Shown piece by piece: positions 33,579-43,953 of a stretch of DNA of 64,000 nucleotides. The notes under the pieces were generated by a model. That model was given only the letters and a program-made list of their open reading frames with translations. It ran no database searches and was not told the origin of the DNA. The translations under genes were made by a program, and so were the position numbers. How positions within the stretch are numbered: position 1 is the stretch's first letter; each line of letters opens with the position of its first letter. This DNA comes from Neopusillimonas aromaticivorans (GTDB lineage: Bacteria; Pseudomonadota; Gammaproteobacteria; Burkholderiales; Burkholderiaceae_B), in the NCBI RefSeq assembly GCF_030344915.1, contig NZ_CP128233.1, positions 2,852,001 to 2,916,000 of the forward strand, read 5' to 3'.

Positions 33579-36500
33579 ATGGCAACTGCTGGCAGCATCG
33601 TAGTCGACCTTCTGGCGCGCACTGGTTCCTTCGAGACAGATATCGACCGGGCAGCGAAGAAGGCGCGTCAGTTTGGGGCAGATGCGCAGCAAATCGCGGT
33701 CGGGTTGGATAAGGTTGCGCTTGGTATCGCCGGGATGGCTGCTGCTGGTATCACAGCGTTAACAGCGATGGCGGTTCGTGTAGCTTCTGCAGCTGCTGAA
33801 ATCAGCAACTTTTCAGCCATTGCTGGCGCGTCTACGGTTGAGTTTCAACGCATGGCGGCAGCTGCGTCAACCGTTGGGATCAGCCAGGAGAAACTGGCAG
33901 ATCAGCTTAAAGACTTTCAGGAAAAAGTCGGGGAGTTCATCCGCTCTGGCGGCGGCGGGATGAAGGATTTTTTCGAGCAGGTTGCGCCAAAGGTTGGGGT
34001 TACTACCGAGCAATTCCGCAAACTGTCTGGCCCGGAAGGCTTGCAGACGTATTACAACGCCCTGCAAAAGGCCGGCCTCAACCAGAAGGAAATGTCTTTT
34101 TATTTGGAGTCAATGGCGAGCGACACGACCGCCTTGATTCCGATTCTTCATAACGGCGGGCAAGAACTCAATCGGTTGGCAGACCGTGCGCAACGGTTTG
34201 GCTACATCATGAGTGAAGATGCTGTTAAGCAATCTCAGAAGCTGCACCGAACATTAGGGGATCTCGGGGTAGTTGCTGAAGGCACATCACGTCAGATCGG
34301 TGTCGCCATGACACCCGCCTTGCAACGGGCCGCTGAGTATGCACTTGCCTTCGCTGATTCAATTGCAATGCTGTCGGGAACATCGACCGTCTTAGAAAGC
34401 ATCTCGGAATCGGCTCGCGACTTTGTTGATGATGTAGGGATGGCGGCTGCCGGCATAATTGAGCTTGGCCGCTCCGTCATCGAGATATCGAGCCAGATCG
34501 GCGGAATATTCAGTCAGTTGGATGCCGCAGCAACTGCCTGGGTTGCCCCGTTTATGGACGGAATTCGGTCCGCGACAAGCTCCCTGAGCCAGTCGTTTTC
34601 AGAATCTGTTCTGAATACAGCCCGGGAAATTGATTCCTTGGTAGGTTTCGCTGGCGGCGTTGCTGCTGTTTGGAAGGCGGTTTCCGACAACCTCCCTGCG
34701 TATTTTGATCTTGCCTGGGCAGAGGTGCTGAAAGATGCCGCAGCTTTCGTTAACGATCTAGCCGGGTTAATCAACCCGATGCTGAAAACGCTTGGCATGG
34801 ACGGCTTTTCGCCCGTCACATGGGGTAAAGACATTCTTGTCAACATCGAAAGCGTTACTGATGCCTTCAACCGTGGGAAAACAGAAGCCATTAGCGCTAT
34901 CGATGTTTACGGCAAGGTTCAGGCAGCGATGGTGGCAACCTCCAAAACGGCGAGTGATTTGGCAGGCGCTTTGGGTGAAGGCCCTGGCAAAGGCGCTGCC
35001 GGCGGTGGCCTAGCCGAGGGAGCCAAAAAGGCCAAGAAGGCACTCACCGAAGCGGAAAAAGCAGCGCAGGCATTTGCCCGTGAGCGCGAGCAATACCTGA
35101 AGGGTATGTACGGTGAAATCAGCAGCCTTTCCGACCAAGCCGATAAACTCGAAGATCAGGTCCGTTATTACGGCTTGTCCGAATCGGCCCTGAATGATCT
35201 GACCATTGCCCGGCTTGAAGAGCAGAAAGCCGCTCTGATGGGCATTGAGGGGGCTGAAGAAGAAATCGCCATTCGCCAGCGCATGATCGAACAGTATCAG
35301 CGCATGGGCGTGGCTATGCGGGACATTGAAGCCAAAGAGGCTGAAAAGGCAGCTTGGCAGCAATGGTCCCGCGATGTCGAAGGCATCTTCCAGCAAGTCA
35401 GCCAATCCCTCACCGACGCCATCTTCGAGGGCGGCAAGTCAGGCCGTGATCTTGTCAAAGACCTTTTCAAGACGCTGACCCTTCGCGTGCTGATCAATCC
35501 GGTGATGAATTCGATTCAGGGGGCGGTGACCAATTCGCTGGGGGGCATATTTGGGGTGAACAACCCTGCCGAAGGTGGCGGGGGCATCATGTCAAGCGGG
35601 TTCAACTTGATGAATATGGCGTCTGCTGCAAAAACCGCATACGGCGCGTTCACAGGCGGCATAACAAGCACGATGGCAAACGGTATGAGTTGGGCTGGCG
35701 AAACGCTTGGCTCAACCATGCTGTCGAATTTCGCAGCTGGCTTTGGCGGCACGATTGGGCCTTCTGCGGTGGCAGCAGGCAACGCTGCGGCGGTGGCTGG
35801 CGGTGATGCTATCGGGGCGATGCTGTCGGCGCAAAGCAGCGGGGCGGCAGGACTTGGTGCAAAAGCTGCGGCGGCTGTCCCGGTAGTTGGTTGGGTTGGC
35901 TTGGGAATGAGTCTGGCTAACAGTGCGTTTAGTGAGGGCTATTCGAGCAAGGATCTTGAGAAAGAACAGGCGTTTTACTACCCTGGATACGCTGTTGAAA
36001 AATACGGCACTGAGCTACTGACAAAAGTTGGCGTGAGCGACCGAATCGCTAACGTACTGACGGGCGCAAGTTTGACCGCCAAGATTTTCGACATGGTTGG
36101 CATTGGTGGCAAGCCTACAACGCGGCATGGGCAGTGGGAATGGGCCGAAATGTCCGGCGATAACTGGGGCATGAAGTTTCGAGACAGTCGCCAACCTGCG
36201 GGCACTGGTGACGCCATTACGCAGTACGCTCGCAGCGCAGTCGATTCGGCCAACGCTACCTTCGGCAAGCTTGGGGTCAATGCGGCCATCGAATACTTCT
36301 ACGCCACAACGAACTCCAGCCTGCAGGGCGACCGTAACGGTGTTGCCTCTGGTGGTACGTTGATAGTGGATAACGCTCAGGCAATCGAGTTCGGCCTGAT
36401 GAGCTATGGCGGCGACCGGACCAAGTACGGTTATGGCGGCTGGTCCAAAGAAGAAATGTTGCCGCGATTGCAAACCGATATTCAGATCTCGATGCTTGAG

Positions 36501-38791
36501 GCGTTCCAGACTCAAGTCGATCAAATGCCTGAGTTGCTCGCAAAAACACTACGCGGCGTAAATATCCGCGCTTTGGATGATGCCGGGATTCAGGCGGTAT
36601 CTGACAGCTTCAACGGAATGATCAACATGATTCATTCATTCCGTGAGTCTTTGAATAGTCTGCCTTTCGAGCAATTGCGTGACCTGTCGTTTGATGCGGC
36701 TGCAAACCTGATCCAGTTTGCGGGCGGGTTGGACAGCCTGAACGCTGGCCTGACCACGTATTACGAGAATTTCTATTCGGAAGCCGAACGGTACGAAACG
36801 TCCATCGGTAACCTGGGCAAGGCGTTGGGTGGCGTTGGCGTTGAGTTGCCTGAAATGGTGGGATCAGCCGACGAAATGAAGGCGGCGTACCGGGCGCTGG
36901 TCGAAGCGCAGGACTTGAATACGGAGGCCGGGCAAAAAGCCTACGCCATGCTGATCCAGTCCTCGGGGGCATTCGCTGAACTGGCGACGTATGCGGGGCA
37001 GGCGGTGGATGCCGTAGCACAGCGACTTGCCAGCTCCGAGCGTCGATATGTGATCGACGCCCGTCGCGCCATCGAAAAAGCACAGCAAGAGGCTTTTGAG
37101 GCGTCTTTGAAGGCATACGAAGAAGGTGCAAAGCCTTTTGATGACCTTCGTGCCACGCTGCTGTCTGCTGGCGATGCGGCGGGACTTTTGGGCGCAACGA
37201 TTGAGCGCGCCTTGTCGAACCCGACCGGCAAATACATGGCGGGCGGCGTCGAGTATGACCAGCCGCGCTGGGAATCTGACACCACAGCAGCCGGGTTTAA
37301 CTACGATTGGGGCGTGATGCAGATGCGCCTGTCCAAGATGCTGTCTGACGAGGTGTCAGCCAACGCACTGCGCATAGAAAACGCTGGCCAAGCCTTGACT
37401 GGCCTTGCCCCGAATATCGGTGAGTACAGCCCGGTTGTCGGGCCGGTGGCTCAGGCGCTTACCAACGCAGTGGTCGAAGCATCCGGCGACATGGGCTATG
37501 CCGTGCGTGATTCGGTGTACCAGGCCATGCTGGGCGTGGCACAGCAAGACGTGTACAGCCAGTTTGCGTCACAAGGTCCGGGGCTGGCAGATATTCGCTA
37601 CGCGCAGCAGCAGGCGGGCTTTGCGAGTCAAGCCGGCTGGGTGGCCGGCATTGGCATGCAGTTTGGTGCTGATGTGGTGGCCTACGGCAACGCGGTTGAC
37701 AAACTGTCGGGTCGCCTGCGCTCAGGGCAGATCACGACCGAGCAGTACGAATCGGCAGTTGACGCACTGAATCGCGCGATGCCCACCGCAGTCGAATTGC
37801 TGGGCGATACCGAGGCGCAATTACAGCGCATGGCTGACGCAGCGCATGCCGTGGCCATGGCCGGCGCACGCAGCATCGATCACTACTTCGGCGAGCTTCG
37901 CAAGATGGCGCAGGAGCTTGAGAAAACCGAAGAGCCGATTAACAAGGCGACAGCCGCCATCGGGCGCATGTCGTCGTGGGTATCGGCCTTCGGTGAATCC
38001 GCTCAGGCGGCGGGCGAGTACAGCAAGCGCACTGAACAGTCTGCCCTCATCGCGCAGGCGGCGGGCATAGCGGCTGGCGTACTGACCACGGCAGATGCTA
38101 GAAAGGCGGCTGAGGAGTTAGCCAAAGACGCGGCATTCGCCGGTGTTGAGGGCGCGGCGCTGCGCGATATGTCGCTGCTGGTAGACGGCATCAAGGCGTT
38201 CGACCCGGATAGCTGGGAGCGGTCGATGATCCGCATGTCCGACGCACTTGGGCAGGGCGTGATTGATGAAGGCCAGTACGCCGCGCTGTTCAACTACAGC
38301 TTGGACGTTTTCGAGGACACGGCCCGCACGACGCAGCAGCTTGAGCAATCGTTCGATCGGCTGCGCGATGCAGCCGGATCACTTGCCGATGAACTGCTGC
38401 TTGATCGCGATCTGACTACCCTGTCGTTCGGCCAGCAGTACGCCGAGGCGCAGCGTCAGTATCAAGAGGTCATGCGCCGTGCGATGAGTGGAGATGTTGA
38501 CGCTGCGGGCGACCTTGACCGCGTCACTCGAAACTTTTGGAGCGCTCCGCCGACAGTCGCGACGAGATCCAGTACCGCCGTGATTTTGCGGTGGCGGTGA
38601 ACAGCCTGCGGCAGATCGAAACGAGCAACCCCATGAAAGAGATGGCCACTGAAATCAAACGGCTTAACCAGGAGGTCGAGGGCTTACGGGCCGATCTTCG
38701 CGCGGCCAACGCCACGGTGGCCAGCAACACGAACGAAACGACCCGCGAGCTGCGGCGCATTAACGCTACTGGAATCAAGGTGCAGGCATGA
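33579..38791 (+). CDS. Tape measure protein (frameshifted near C-terminus)
   Basis: About 1737 residues once the T run 38535-38538 is given one more T; as written it ends at 38600 with an aberrant tail. The N-terminus (DLLARTGSFETDIDRAAKKA, then RQFGADAQQIAVGLDKVALG) is the lambda-like tape measure start. Long helical coiled-coil stretches follow, plus hydrophobic Gly/Ala-rich segments around residues 650-800 that could insert in the host membrane. The C-terminal MERSADSRDEIQYRRDF and ATEIKRLNQEVEGLRADLRA is a coiled coil. Its length sets the tail length. Confidence 0.9.
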
Positions 38792-39704
38792 CAAGCCCAT
38801 TGACAGTGACAAAGCCCATCCAGATCACCGACGCTCGTCTGGTGTCGAGTAGTGTGCCTGCCGATACTACGCCGCTGTGGGATGCGGGCACGACTTACAC
38901 CGCCGCACAGGTGGTGCGCCGCCCCAATCACCACCTGTATGAATCGGTGGCGGGCGGCACAGACGCCACGCCGCCCGAGCAGGCAACGGGCGGCGAAACA
39001 CCAAAGTGGATTGATCTGGGGCGCACGAACCGCTGGCGTATGTTCGATACCCGACTGGGCACGCTCACTACCGACACGGGCGAAATCACTGTCGTGCTGG
39101 AGCCTGGCAGCAGCATCGGTGCTCTCGGTTTGCTTGAGCTTGATGGGGTGTCGCATGTCGAGGTCACGATGCAACAGGGTGCCAGCGTGGTCTACACACG
39201 CGCCGTAGACCTTGACTCGACTCCGATTGATTCGGTGTTCGATTGGTTTTTGCAGACTTGCAGCTGGAAACCGAAACCGTACTCATGGACCTGCCTCAGC
39301 AGTGGCCATCAGCCACGATCACCGTCAAGCTGACTGGCAGTGGCGCGATAGGCATCGGCATGTTGGTTATCGGCAAGCCCTTTGAGGTCGGCGGGGCCGA
39401 GTGGGGCGTGAAGGCGTCCATTGACGACTGGTCGCTCAAAAAGCGCGACGAGCGATTCGGCACGGTTGAGTTTGTCGAGGGCGAGTACAGCAAGCGGCTT
39501 TCTTTGCGCACGATTCTTGAACCTCACCGTTTCAACATGGTTTACCGGCAACTTGCCCAGTTCAGGGCGACGCCTTGCCTTTACGCTCCTTCAGCACAAC
39601 AGCGGTTCGCTGGCTTGATTGCTTTCGGTATCGCTTCTTTTGATGTAGACGTGGCCTATCCGTCCGTTTATTACTGTTCACTTGAAATTGAGGGCCTTGT
39701 ATGA
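38788..39704 (+). CDS. Phage tail protein, minor/tip-associated (frameshifted)
   Basis: About 305 residues after repairing the T run 39247-39251. The N-terminal half (WDAGTTYTAAQVVRRPNHHL then YESVAGG) has the Trp/Tyr turn pattern of carbohydrate-binding-like or tail baseplate modules. The C-terminal half (VGGAEWGVKASIDDWSLKKR, LRTILEPHRFNMVYRQLAQF) is conserved among Burkholderiales siphophages. It occupies the place of lambda M/L after the tape measure gene. Function inferred from position. Confidence 0.6.
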
Positions 39705-41185
39705 CAATCCCCGTTTTACCTTCGCTTGACCGGAATAGCCCGACATTCCGGGATGAAGTTGATACGTTTTTCGGCACACAATTGCCAGCGTTTTCATCGG
39801 CACTTGATGATGTGATGCCAGACATTCAGACAGCGGCAGCAATCGGCCCTGTAATATCAGCCTCGGCAAACTTCGCTGGCAGCTGGAGTACGCTTGCCGG
39901 GGCGCTGACAGTCCCGGTTAGTGTTTATCACAATGGGTCGTTCTGGCAACTGCTCAACGATATACCAAACGTTGCATTATCAGAGCCGGGAGTATCAGCA
40001 GATTGGGCTGTTATGCAGAATGTTTCCTCTGGGGATATGCTGCAAACGCTCCGGCCAATTGGCGTTCCCGATTGGGTTCCTTGTGACGGCGGGGTTTACC
40101 TTAAATCGGCCTATGCGGCTCTTGGGGCGCTTGCGTCAGGTTTTGGTTTTGTCGCGCCAACTACCAAACTCTCCGACCCATCAGCGTTGGCTGCGGGCAA
40201 TGCCCAAGGTTGCGCATTCAGCCCAGACGGCAATTATCTTGCTGTGGCTCATAACACAACACCGTTCATAACGATTTACAAGCGCACTGGCGATACGTTT
40301 ACTAAACTCTCCGACCCATCAGCATTGCCTGCTAGCGCTGCCCAAGGCTGCGCATTCAGCGCAGACGGTAATTATCTGGCTGTGGCTCATCTAATAACGC
40401 CGTTTATCACGATTTACAAACGTTCAGGTGATGCGTTTACCAAACTCTCCGACCCATCTGCACTGCCTGCGGGCAATGCCCAAGGTTGCGCATTCAGCCC
40501 GGATGGGGTTTATCTTGCTGTGGCTCATCTAATAACGCCGTTTATTACGATTTACAAACGATCTGGCGATACGTTTACCAAACTCGCAGACCCATCAGCA
40601 CTGCCTGCGGGCAATGCCAACGGTTGCGCGTTCAGCCCAGACGGCAATTATCTTGCTGTGGCTCATGATGCAACACCATTCATAACGATCTACAAACGAT
40701 CCGGCGATACGTTTACTAAACTCTCCAATCCATCAGCACTGCCTGCGGGCAATGCCCAAGGTTGCGCATTCAGCCCAGACGGCAATTATCTTGCTGTGGC
40801 TCATAACACAACACCGTTCATAACGATTTACAAGCGCACTGGCGATACGTTTACTAAACTCTCCGACCCATCAGCATTGCCTGCGAACGCTGCCAACGGT
40901 TGCGCGTTCAGCCCAGACGGCAATTATCTTGCTGTGGCTCATAACACAACACCGTTCATAACGATTTACAAGCGCACTGGCGATACGTTTACTAAACTCT
41001 CCGACCCATCAGCATTGCCTGCGAACGCTGCCAGCGGCTGCGCGTTCAGCCCGGATGGGGTTTATCTTGCTGTAGCCCATACAACATCGCCGTTTATTAC
41101 GATTTACGGACAGGTGGCAGACAGCTCGACACAGTTCAGGATGCCGCTTGTTGAATCTCCCGTACCCGCTTATTTGAAGGCATAG
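39701..41185 (+). CDS. Seven-repeat beta-propeller tail protein
   Basis: 494 residues. The N-terminal ~150 include SWSTLAGALTVPVSVYHNGS then FWQLL and a GDMLQTLRPIGVPDWVPCDG tail-fibre-like stretch. Seven tandem 46-residue repeats follow, each with LSDPSALPAGNAQGCAFSPD then GNYLAVAHNTTPFITIYKR, which read as WD40/YVTN-like beta-propeller blades. Seven repeats match one closed propeller. It sits after the tail tip genes and before the fibre accessory gene, so it is the best candidate for host-receptor binding. The uncertain point is the absence of a central tail fibre J homologue. Confidence 0.7.
   Translation: MTIPVLPSLDRNSPTFRDEVDTFFGTQLPAFSSALDDVMPDIQTAAAIGPVISASANFAGSWSTLAGALTVPVSVYHNGSFWQLLNDIPNVALSEPGVSADWAVMQNVSSGDMLQTLRPIGVPDWVPCDGGVYLKSAYAALGALASGFGFVAPTTKLSDPSALAAGNAQGCAFSPDGNYLAVAHNTTPFITIYKRTGDTFTKLSDPSALPASAAQGCAFSADGNYLAVAHLITPFITIYKRSGDAFTKLSDPSALPAGNAQGCAFSPDGVYLAVAHLITPFITIYKRSGDTFTKLADPSALPAGNANGCAFSPDGNYLAVAHDATPFITIYKRSGDTFTKLSNPSALPAGNAQGCAFSPDGNYLAVAHNTTPFITIYKRTGDTFTKLSDPSALPANAANGCAFSPDGNYLAVAHNTTPFITIYKRTGDTFTKLSDPSALPANAASGCAFSPDGVYLAVAHTTSPFITIYGQVADSSTQFRMPLVESPVPAYLKA
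40163..41108 (+). repeat. Seven 138-bp tandem repeats in tail gene
   Basis: Units begin at 40163 and every 138 bp after; the last is cut short. Copies 1, 5 and 6 are nearly identical at the DNA level while copies 2, 3 and 4 differ at several codons, so duplication or gene conversion is recent. The unit is a multiple of three, so copy-number change keeps frame. Confidence 0.9.
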
Positions 41186-41186
41186 A

Positions 41187-41627
41187 ATGATTACTGTCCA
41201 CATTATTGATAGCCAGCAAATATATGTTCGATCTGAGCAGGTTGACCCCTATATGCGGTTGCCTGACGGAGCGATTATCAGCGATGCACCGCCGGCGGTA
41301 TCGCCTCCGCAGGTTGCCCGATGGACGGGCAGCGGTTGGGAAATTTTGCCAGAGCGCCCGCCTGCGCCTCCCGCACCGCCTGCCCCCGTTCCGCAATCCT
41401 GCACCCGTCGCCAAGGCCGCTTGGCCCTGCTGCAAAACGACCTACTGGATGATGTCGAGGACGCCATTGCCGCTATCCCCGACCCCGCCCAGCGCCGTGC
41501 CGCACAGATCGAGTACGAAGCGGATACCTGGGACCGAGGCAACGCATTCTTGCAAGGAATGTGGGCGCAAATGGGCGGCACCGAAGAAGGCCTGAACGAT
41601 CTGTTCCGGCTGGCGGTGACGCTTTGA
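41187..41627 (+). CDS. Tail fibre accessory/assembly-like protein
   Basis: 146 residues. TVHIIDSQQIYVRSEQVDPY, a Trp-rich turn GWEILPERPPAPPAPPAPVP with a proline linker, then a charged helical C-terminus (LALLQNDLLDDVEDAIAAIP) resembling DUF4376/fibre-assembly proteins. Follows the propeller gene by one base. It may chaperone or extend that protein. Confidence 0.6.
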   Translation: MITVHIIDSQQIYVRSEQVDPYMRLPDGAIISDAPPAVSPPQVARWTGSGWEILPERPPAPPAPPAPVPQSCTRRQGRLALLQNDLLDDVEDAIAAIPDPAQRRAAQIEYEADTWDRGNAFLQGMWAQMGGTEEGLNDLFRLAVTL

Positions 41628-41890
41628 ACACCCCACGTCTAATCAAGATCGGGGACGCCTTGAGCCAGCTGGCTAACGTCACCTTCCTTCCCAAACACCG
41701 CGAAACCACGGCCAACGAGTCAATTTCGGGCCGGGCTCACAGGTGCGGCTGGCGGGTAGAGCGTTTCATTGACTGGCTTTTCGCACCATGGGAAAGCAAT
41801 CATTGCAGGCGGGCGTATGAAGCCGACTTGCATCGATCACAACAGCTAGTTAACCAAGCCCCTTCGGGGGCTTTTTCTTTGGGGAGTCCG
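41624..41890 (+). CDS. Phage hypothetical protein upstream of lysis genes
   Basis: About 88 residues from a TTG overlapping the previous stop. NTPRLIKIGDALSQLANVTF with RVERFIDWLFAPWESNHCRR resembles conserved small proteins upstream of phage lysis cassettes. No stop separates it from the next gene: the frame runs across a terminator hairpin (41856-41876) into the holin-like ORF, so either a base is missing or a fusion exists. Function unknown. Confidence 0.5.
41856..41877 (+). terminator. Terminator before lysis cassette
   Basis: AAGCCCC-TTCG-GGGGCTT followed by TTTC. It lies between the 41624 gene and the holin-like gene although the reading frame stays open through it. Confidence 0.7.
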
Positions 41891-42199
41891 ATGACGGACT
41901 GGATGAGCCACGTTGAAAAGCTACTGCCCGGCGCGATGGGTAGCGTCGGGGCAATGTTATGGGTGCAAGGCACATGGAAACGCAAGCTTGGCCTGCTGGC
42001 CTTCGGCACTGCGGTTACCTACTACATGGGGCCGTGGGTAGCGCATGAAACCGACATACCCGAAACGGTGGCCGGGCTGATGGTGGGCCTGTTCGGCATG
42101 AGTATTGTCGATTCACTTTTCCGCGCTTGGCAGGACTTGGCACTGTCTAGCCTGGTGCGCGAGTTTATCCGTGCGCGTCTCGGCCTACCAAAGGAATGA
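41891..42199 (+). CDS. Holin-like membrane protein
   Basis: 102 residues with three hydrophobic segments (LLPGAMGSVGAMLWV, LGLLAFGTAVTYYMGPWVA, VAGLMVGLFGMSIVDSLF), short hydrophilic N-terminus and charged C-terminus. Start follows GGGGAG. Stands first in a cassette holin-membrane protein-endolysin-spanins, so it probably forms the membrane lesion that releases the endolysin. Family resemblance is to phage class II-like holins with three helices. Confidence 0.7.
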   Translation: MTDWMSHVEKLLPGAMGSVGAMLWVQGTWKRKLGLLAFGTAVTYYMGPWVAHETDIPETVAGLMVGLFGMSIVDSLFRAWQDLALSSLVREFIRARLGLPKE

Positions 42200-42201
42200 T
42201 T

Positions 42202-42468
42202 ATGCAAACGCTTGTAATCGGCCTGTTCGCCTACGTGTCGCTTGCCTGTGTCGTGGGCGCGTTCTCGGTGTGCTACCAGGCTACCTTAACGCAAAGGGTG
42301 GGGGTGGCTGTCATATCAATCTGGTCGGCATGGTGCGCATACCTGGTACATGACACGCACCTGACGCCCGGCCATGCGGTGCTTGGCGGTGTCGGCATGG
42401 CGATTTTCGCTACCGGCACGATCATCAAAACCTACCGGTGGAAGGTGTGGAATGCAAAAACTGATTGA
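42202..42468 (+). CDS. Second lysis-cassette membrane protein (possible antiholin)
   Basis: 88 residues with three predicted helices (LVIGLFAYVSLACVVGAFSV, VGVAVISIWSAWCAYLV, AVLGGVGMAIFATGTII). AAGGAA precedes the ATG at 42202. It lies between the holin-like and endolysin genes, overlapping the latter by 17 bases. Either a second holin or an antiholin; the sequence does not decide. Confidence 0.6.
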   Translation: MQTLVIGLFAYVSLACVVGAFSVCYQATLTQRVGVAVISIWSAWCAYLVHDTHLTPGHAVLGGVGMAIFATGTIIKTYRWKVWNAKTD

Positions 42469-43054
42469 CTTGATTCTGTCGCTGTTTAAGCGCCGGGCAC
42501 CAGCAGCGCCGGTTATCCCCGAGGCATGGATTGGACTGGATAAGTTTCAGGCGGCAACCGGCCTAGGGCAAGATCAGGCTATGGCATGGTATCCCCATGT
42601 TCGGGCAGCCTGTCTTGAATACGGCATTACCGGCCAGGTTCGGGTGGCTGCATTCTTGGCGCAAGTCGGCCATGAGTCGGGCGGCTTTCGGCATACGAGG
42701 GAAATCTGGGGGCCAACCCCGGCGCAGCAACGGTACGAGGGCCGGGCTGACTTGGGCAACACTGAGCCGGGTGATGGCAGCCGATTCCGTGGCCGGGGGC
42801 TGATCCAGATCACAGGAAGGTACGGGTATCAGAAGGCTTCTAAGGCGCTTGGGATTGATTTGATAGCCGTACCTGAGCAGTTGGAATTGAAGCCAATGGC
42901 GGCCCGTAGCGCGGCGTGGTGGTGGGCAACGCATGGGTGCAATGAGATTGCTGACGCTGGCGACTTCGAGCGACTTACCCGGCGTATCAATGGCGCTTTA
43001 AATGGCTACCCTGACAGAATAGCCCGGTGGGCGAAGGCAAAGGCGGCACTATGA
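42452..43054 (+). CDS. Endolysin, glycoside hydrolase family 19
   Basis: 200 residues. Catalytic-domain signature AAFLAQVGHESGGFRHTREI with the catalytic Glu in GHESGG, then GDGSRFRGRGLIQITGRYGY and WWATHGCNEIADAGDFERLT. An N-terminal hydrophobic helix (QKLIDLILSLF) is too short for a clear signal-anchor. Cleaves peptidoglycan at lysis. Start at 42452 overlaps the previous gene. Confidence 0.92.
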   Translation: MQKLIDLILSLFKRRAPAAPVIPEAWIGLDKFQAATGLGQDQAMAWYPHVRAACLEYGITGQVRVAAFLAQVGHESGGFRHTREIWGPTPAQQRYEGRADLGNTEPGDGSRFRGRGLIQITGRYGYQKASKALGIDLIAVPEQLELKPMAARSAAWWWATHGCNEIADAGDFERLTRRINGALNGYPDRIARWAKAKAAL

Positions 43055-43296
43055 TTCAAGCGCTCTGGGCAAAACTCTGGCCGTACCTGGCTGCCATCGG
43101 CGCGGCCTTTGCTGCGGTGCTGGCTATACGCCAGTCGGGGAAGGCGGCAGGGCGTCAAGAAACCCGTCAGGAAATCAACGAGGCCGAAGCGAGGGCCAGA
43201 AAGGAAGCGCAAGATGTGGAATCTGAAACCGCTGCGATGGATGACGATAGTATTGATGCCGCTATGGCTCGCTGGGTGCGCGGCAACAAGCGGTGA
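43051..43296 (+). CDS. i-spanin, Rz-like
   Basis: 81 residues: one N-terminal membrane helix (LWAKLWPYLAAIGAAFAAVL) then a charged coiled coil (ETRQEINEAEARARKEAQDV). Shorter than lambda Rz but in the correct place, overlapping the endolysin and carrying the outer spanin gene in another frame. Expected to span the periplasm and fuse the membranes at the last lysis step. Confidence 0.82.
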   Translation: MIQALWAKLWPYLAAIGAAFAAVLAIRQSGKAAGRQETRQEINEAEARARKEAQDVESETAAMDDDSIDAAMARWVRGNKR

Positions 43297-43417
43297 CTAC
43301 TGCCAGCTTGCCAAACCTATCTGGTTTGAATCGCAGGACGATGTGACGCGCACACCTATCGGGGTCAAGCGACAAATCCTGACGCACAACGAAACGGTGG
43401 CAAAGGTGTGCCGATAG
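43214..43417 (+). CDS. o-spanin lipoprotein, Rz1-like
   Basis: 67 residues, starting inside the Rz-like gene in the +1 frame. Signal MTIVLMPLWLAGCAATSG has the lipobox LAGC; the mature part has a second pair of Cys (DYCQLAKPIWF, KVCR) and a proline-poor linker. Outer-membrane partner of the Rz-like protein; the nested arrangement is typical of many phages. Confidence 0.85.
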   Translation: MWNLKPLRWMTIVLMPLWLAGCAATSGDYCQLAKPIWFESQDDVTRTPIGVKRQILTHNETVAKVCR

Positions 43418-43430
43418 ACGCAAAAAAGCC

Positions 43431-43452
43431 CGCTCAAAGGCGGGCTGATTCA
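43431..43452 (-). terminator. Terminator hairpin (minus-strand T tail)
   Basis: GCCCGC-TCAAA-GGCGGGC preceded by AAAAAA on the plus strand, i.e. a terminator for leftward transcription, placed after the spanin genes. It would block transcription entering the prophage from the right. Confidence 0.6.
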
Positions 43453-43585
43453 GTGTGACCAAATTGTGCCCTAAATGGGTGTAAATCAATCAGTTTTGAT
43501 GTATATTCATACAGGTGTTTTCGCTGGCTGGCGCTGTAAGATATTGAAGTTAAAGGTTTTTATTTAAGCTGTTTTAAGGCTTGCG

Positions 43586-43633
43586 GGAATCATAATCCGC
43601 AGGTCCCCTGTTCGAATCAGGGATGCGCCACCA
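43586..43633. repeat. attR core, 48-bp tRNA-Met 3' fragment
   Basis: Exact copy of 4053-4100 (anticodon arm to CCA) with no 5' half of the tRNA, so this is the right prophage junction and not a functional tRNA. The original tRNA terminator follows at 43650. Confidence 0.92.
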
Positions 43634-43649
43634 AGAATATCAAGCACTT

Positions 43650-43675
43650 ACGCCAATCCTTCGGGGTTGGCGTTT
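43650..43675 (+). terminator. Original tRNA-Met terminator, right of attR
   Basis: ACGCCAATCC-TTCG-GGGTTGGCGT followed by TTTTG. It directly follows the tRNA remnant, so before integration it would have terminated the intact tRNA-Met gene. Confidence 0.7.
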
Positions 43676-43953
43676 TGCTTTTCTGGTGTCTTGTAAGCAC
43701 TTTGTAAACAGTTTCGGGTGTGCAGCGGCGTCGCGCTTGGTCGATGCTCATGCTCGCACTGGCCTTGACGCGGCGTAATGAGGGGCAGGCCAGCGCGAAC
43801 CCGGGCTGAAATCAACTCACGAGCGATGCCATCGCGCCCGATCATGCGCATTTCCCATAGCTTGCCTTCAGGGCAGGTAAATCTGTCAATCCGGCCTGGT
43901 GTCGTAACGTGTTTTGGCGCCAGGGGCCAGGGCTTTGTAGATTTTTATGGGCG

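Noticed and set aside
40163..41108. The regular repeats as a CRISPR array
   Set aside because: The units are contiguous 138-bp coding repeats without spacers, in frame with a tail protein.
43586..43633. A second tRNA-Met gene
   Set aside because: Only the 3' half from the anticodon arm to CCA is present; the 5' half is phage sequence, so it is the attR remnant.
43648..43857. Minus-strand ORF reading TCPEGKLWEMRMIGRDGIA after attR
   Set aside because: It has protein-like character, but no good start codon or ribosome site, it overlaps the tRNA terminator, and I recognise no family. Left out as a feature.
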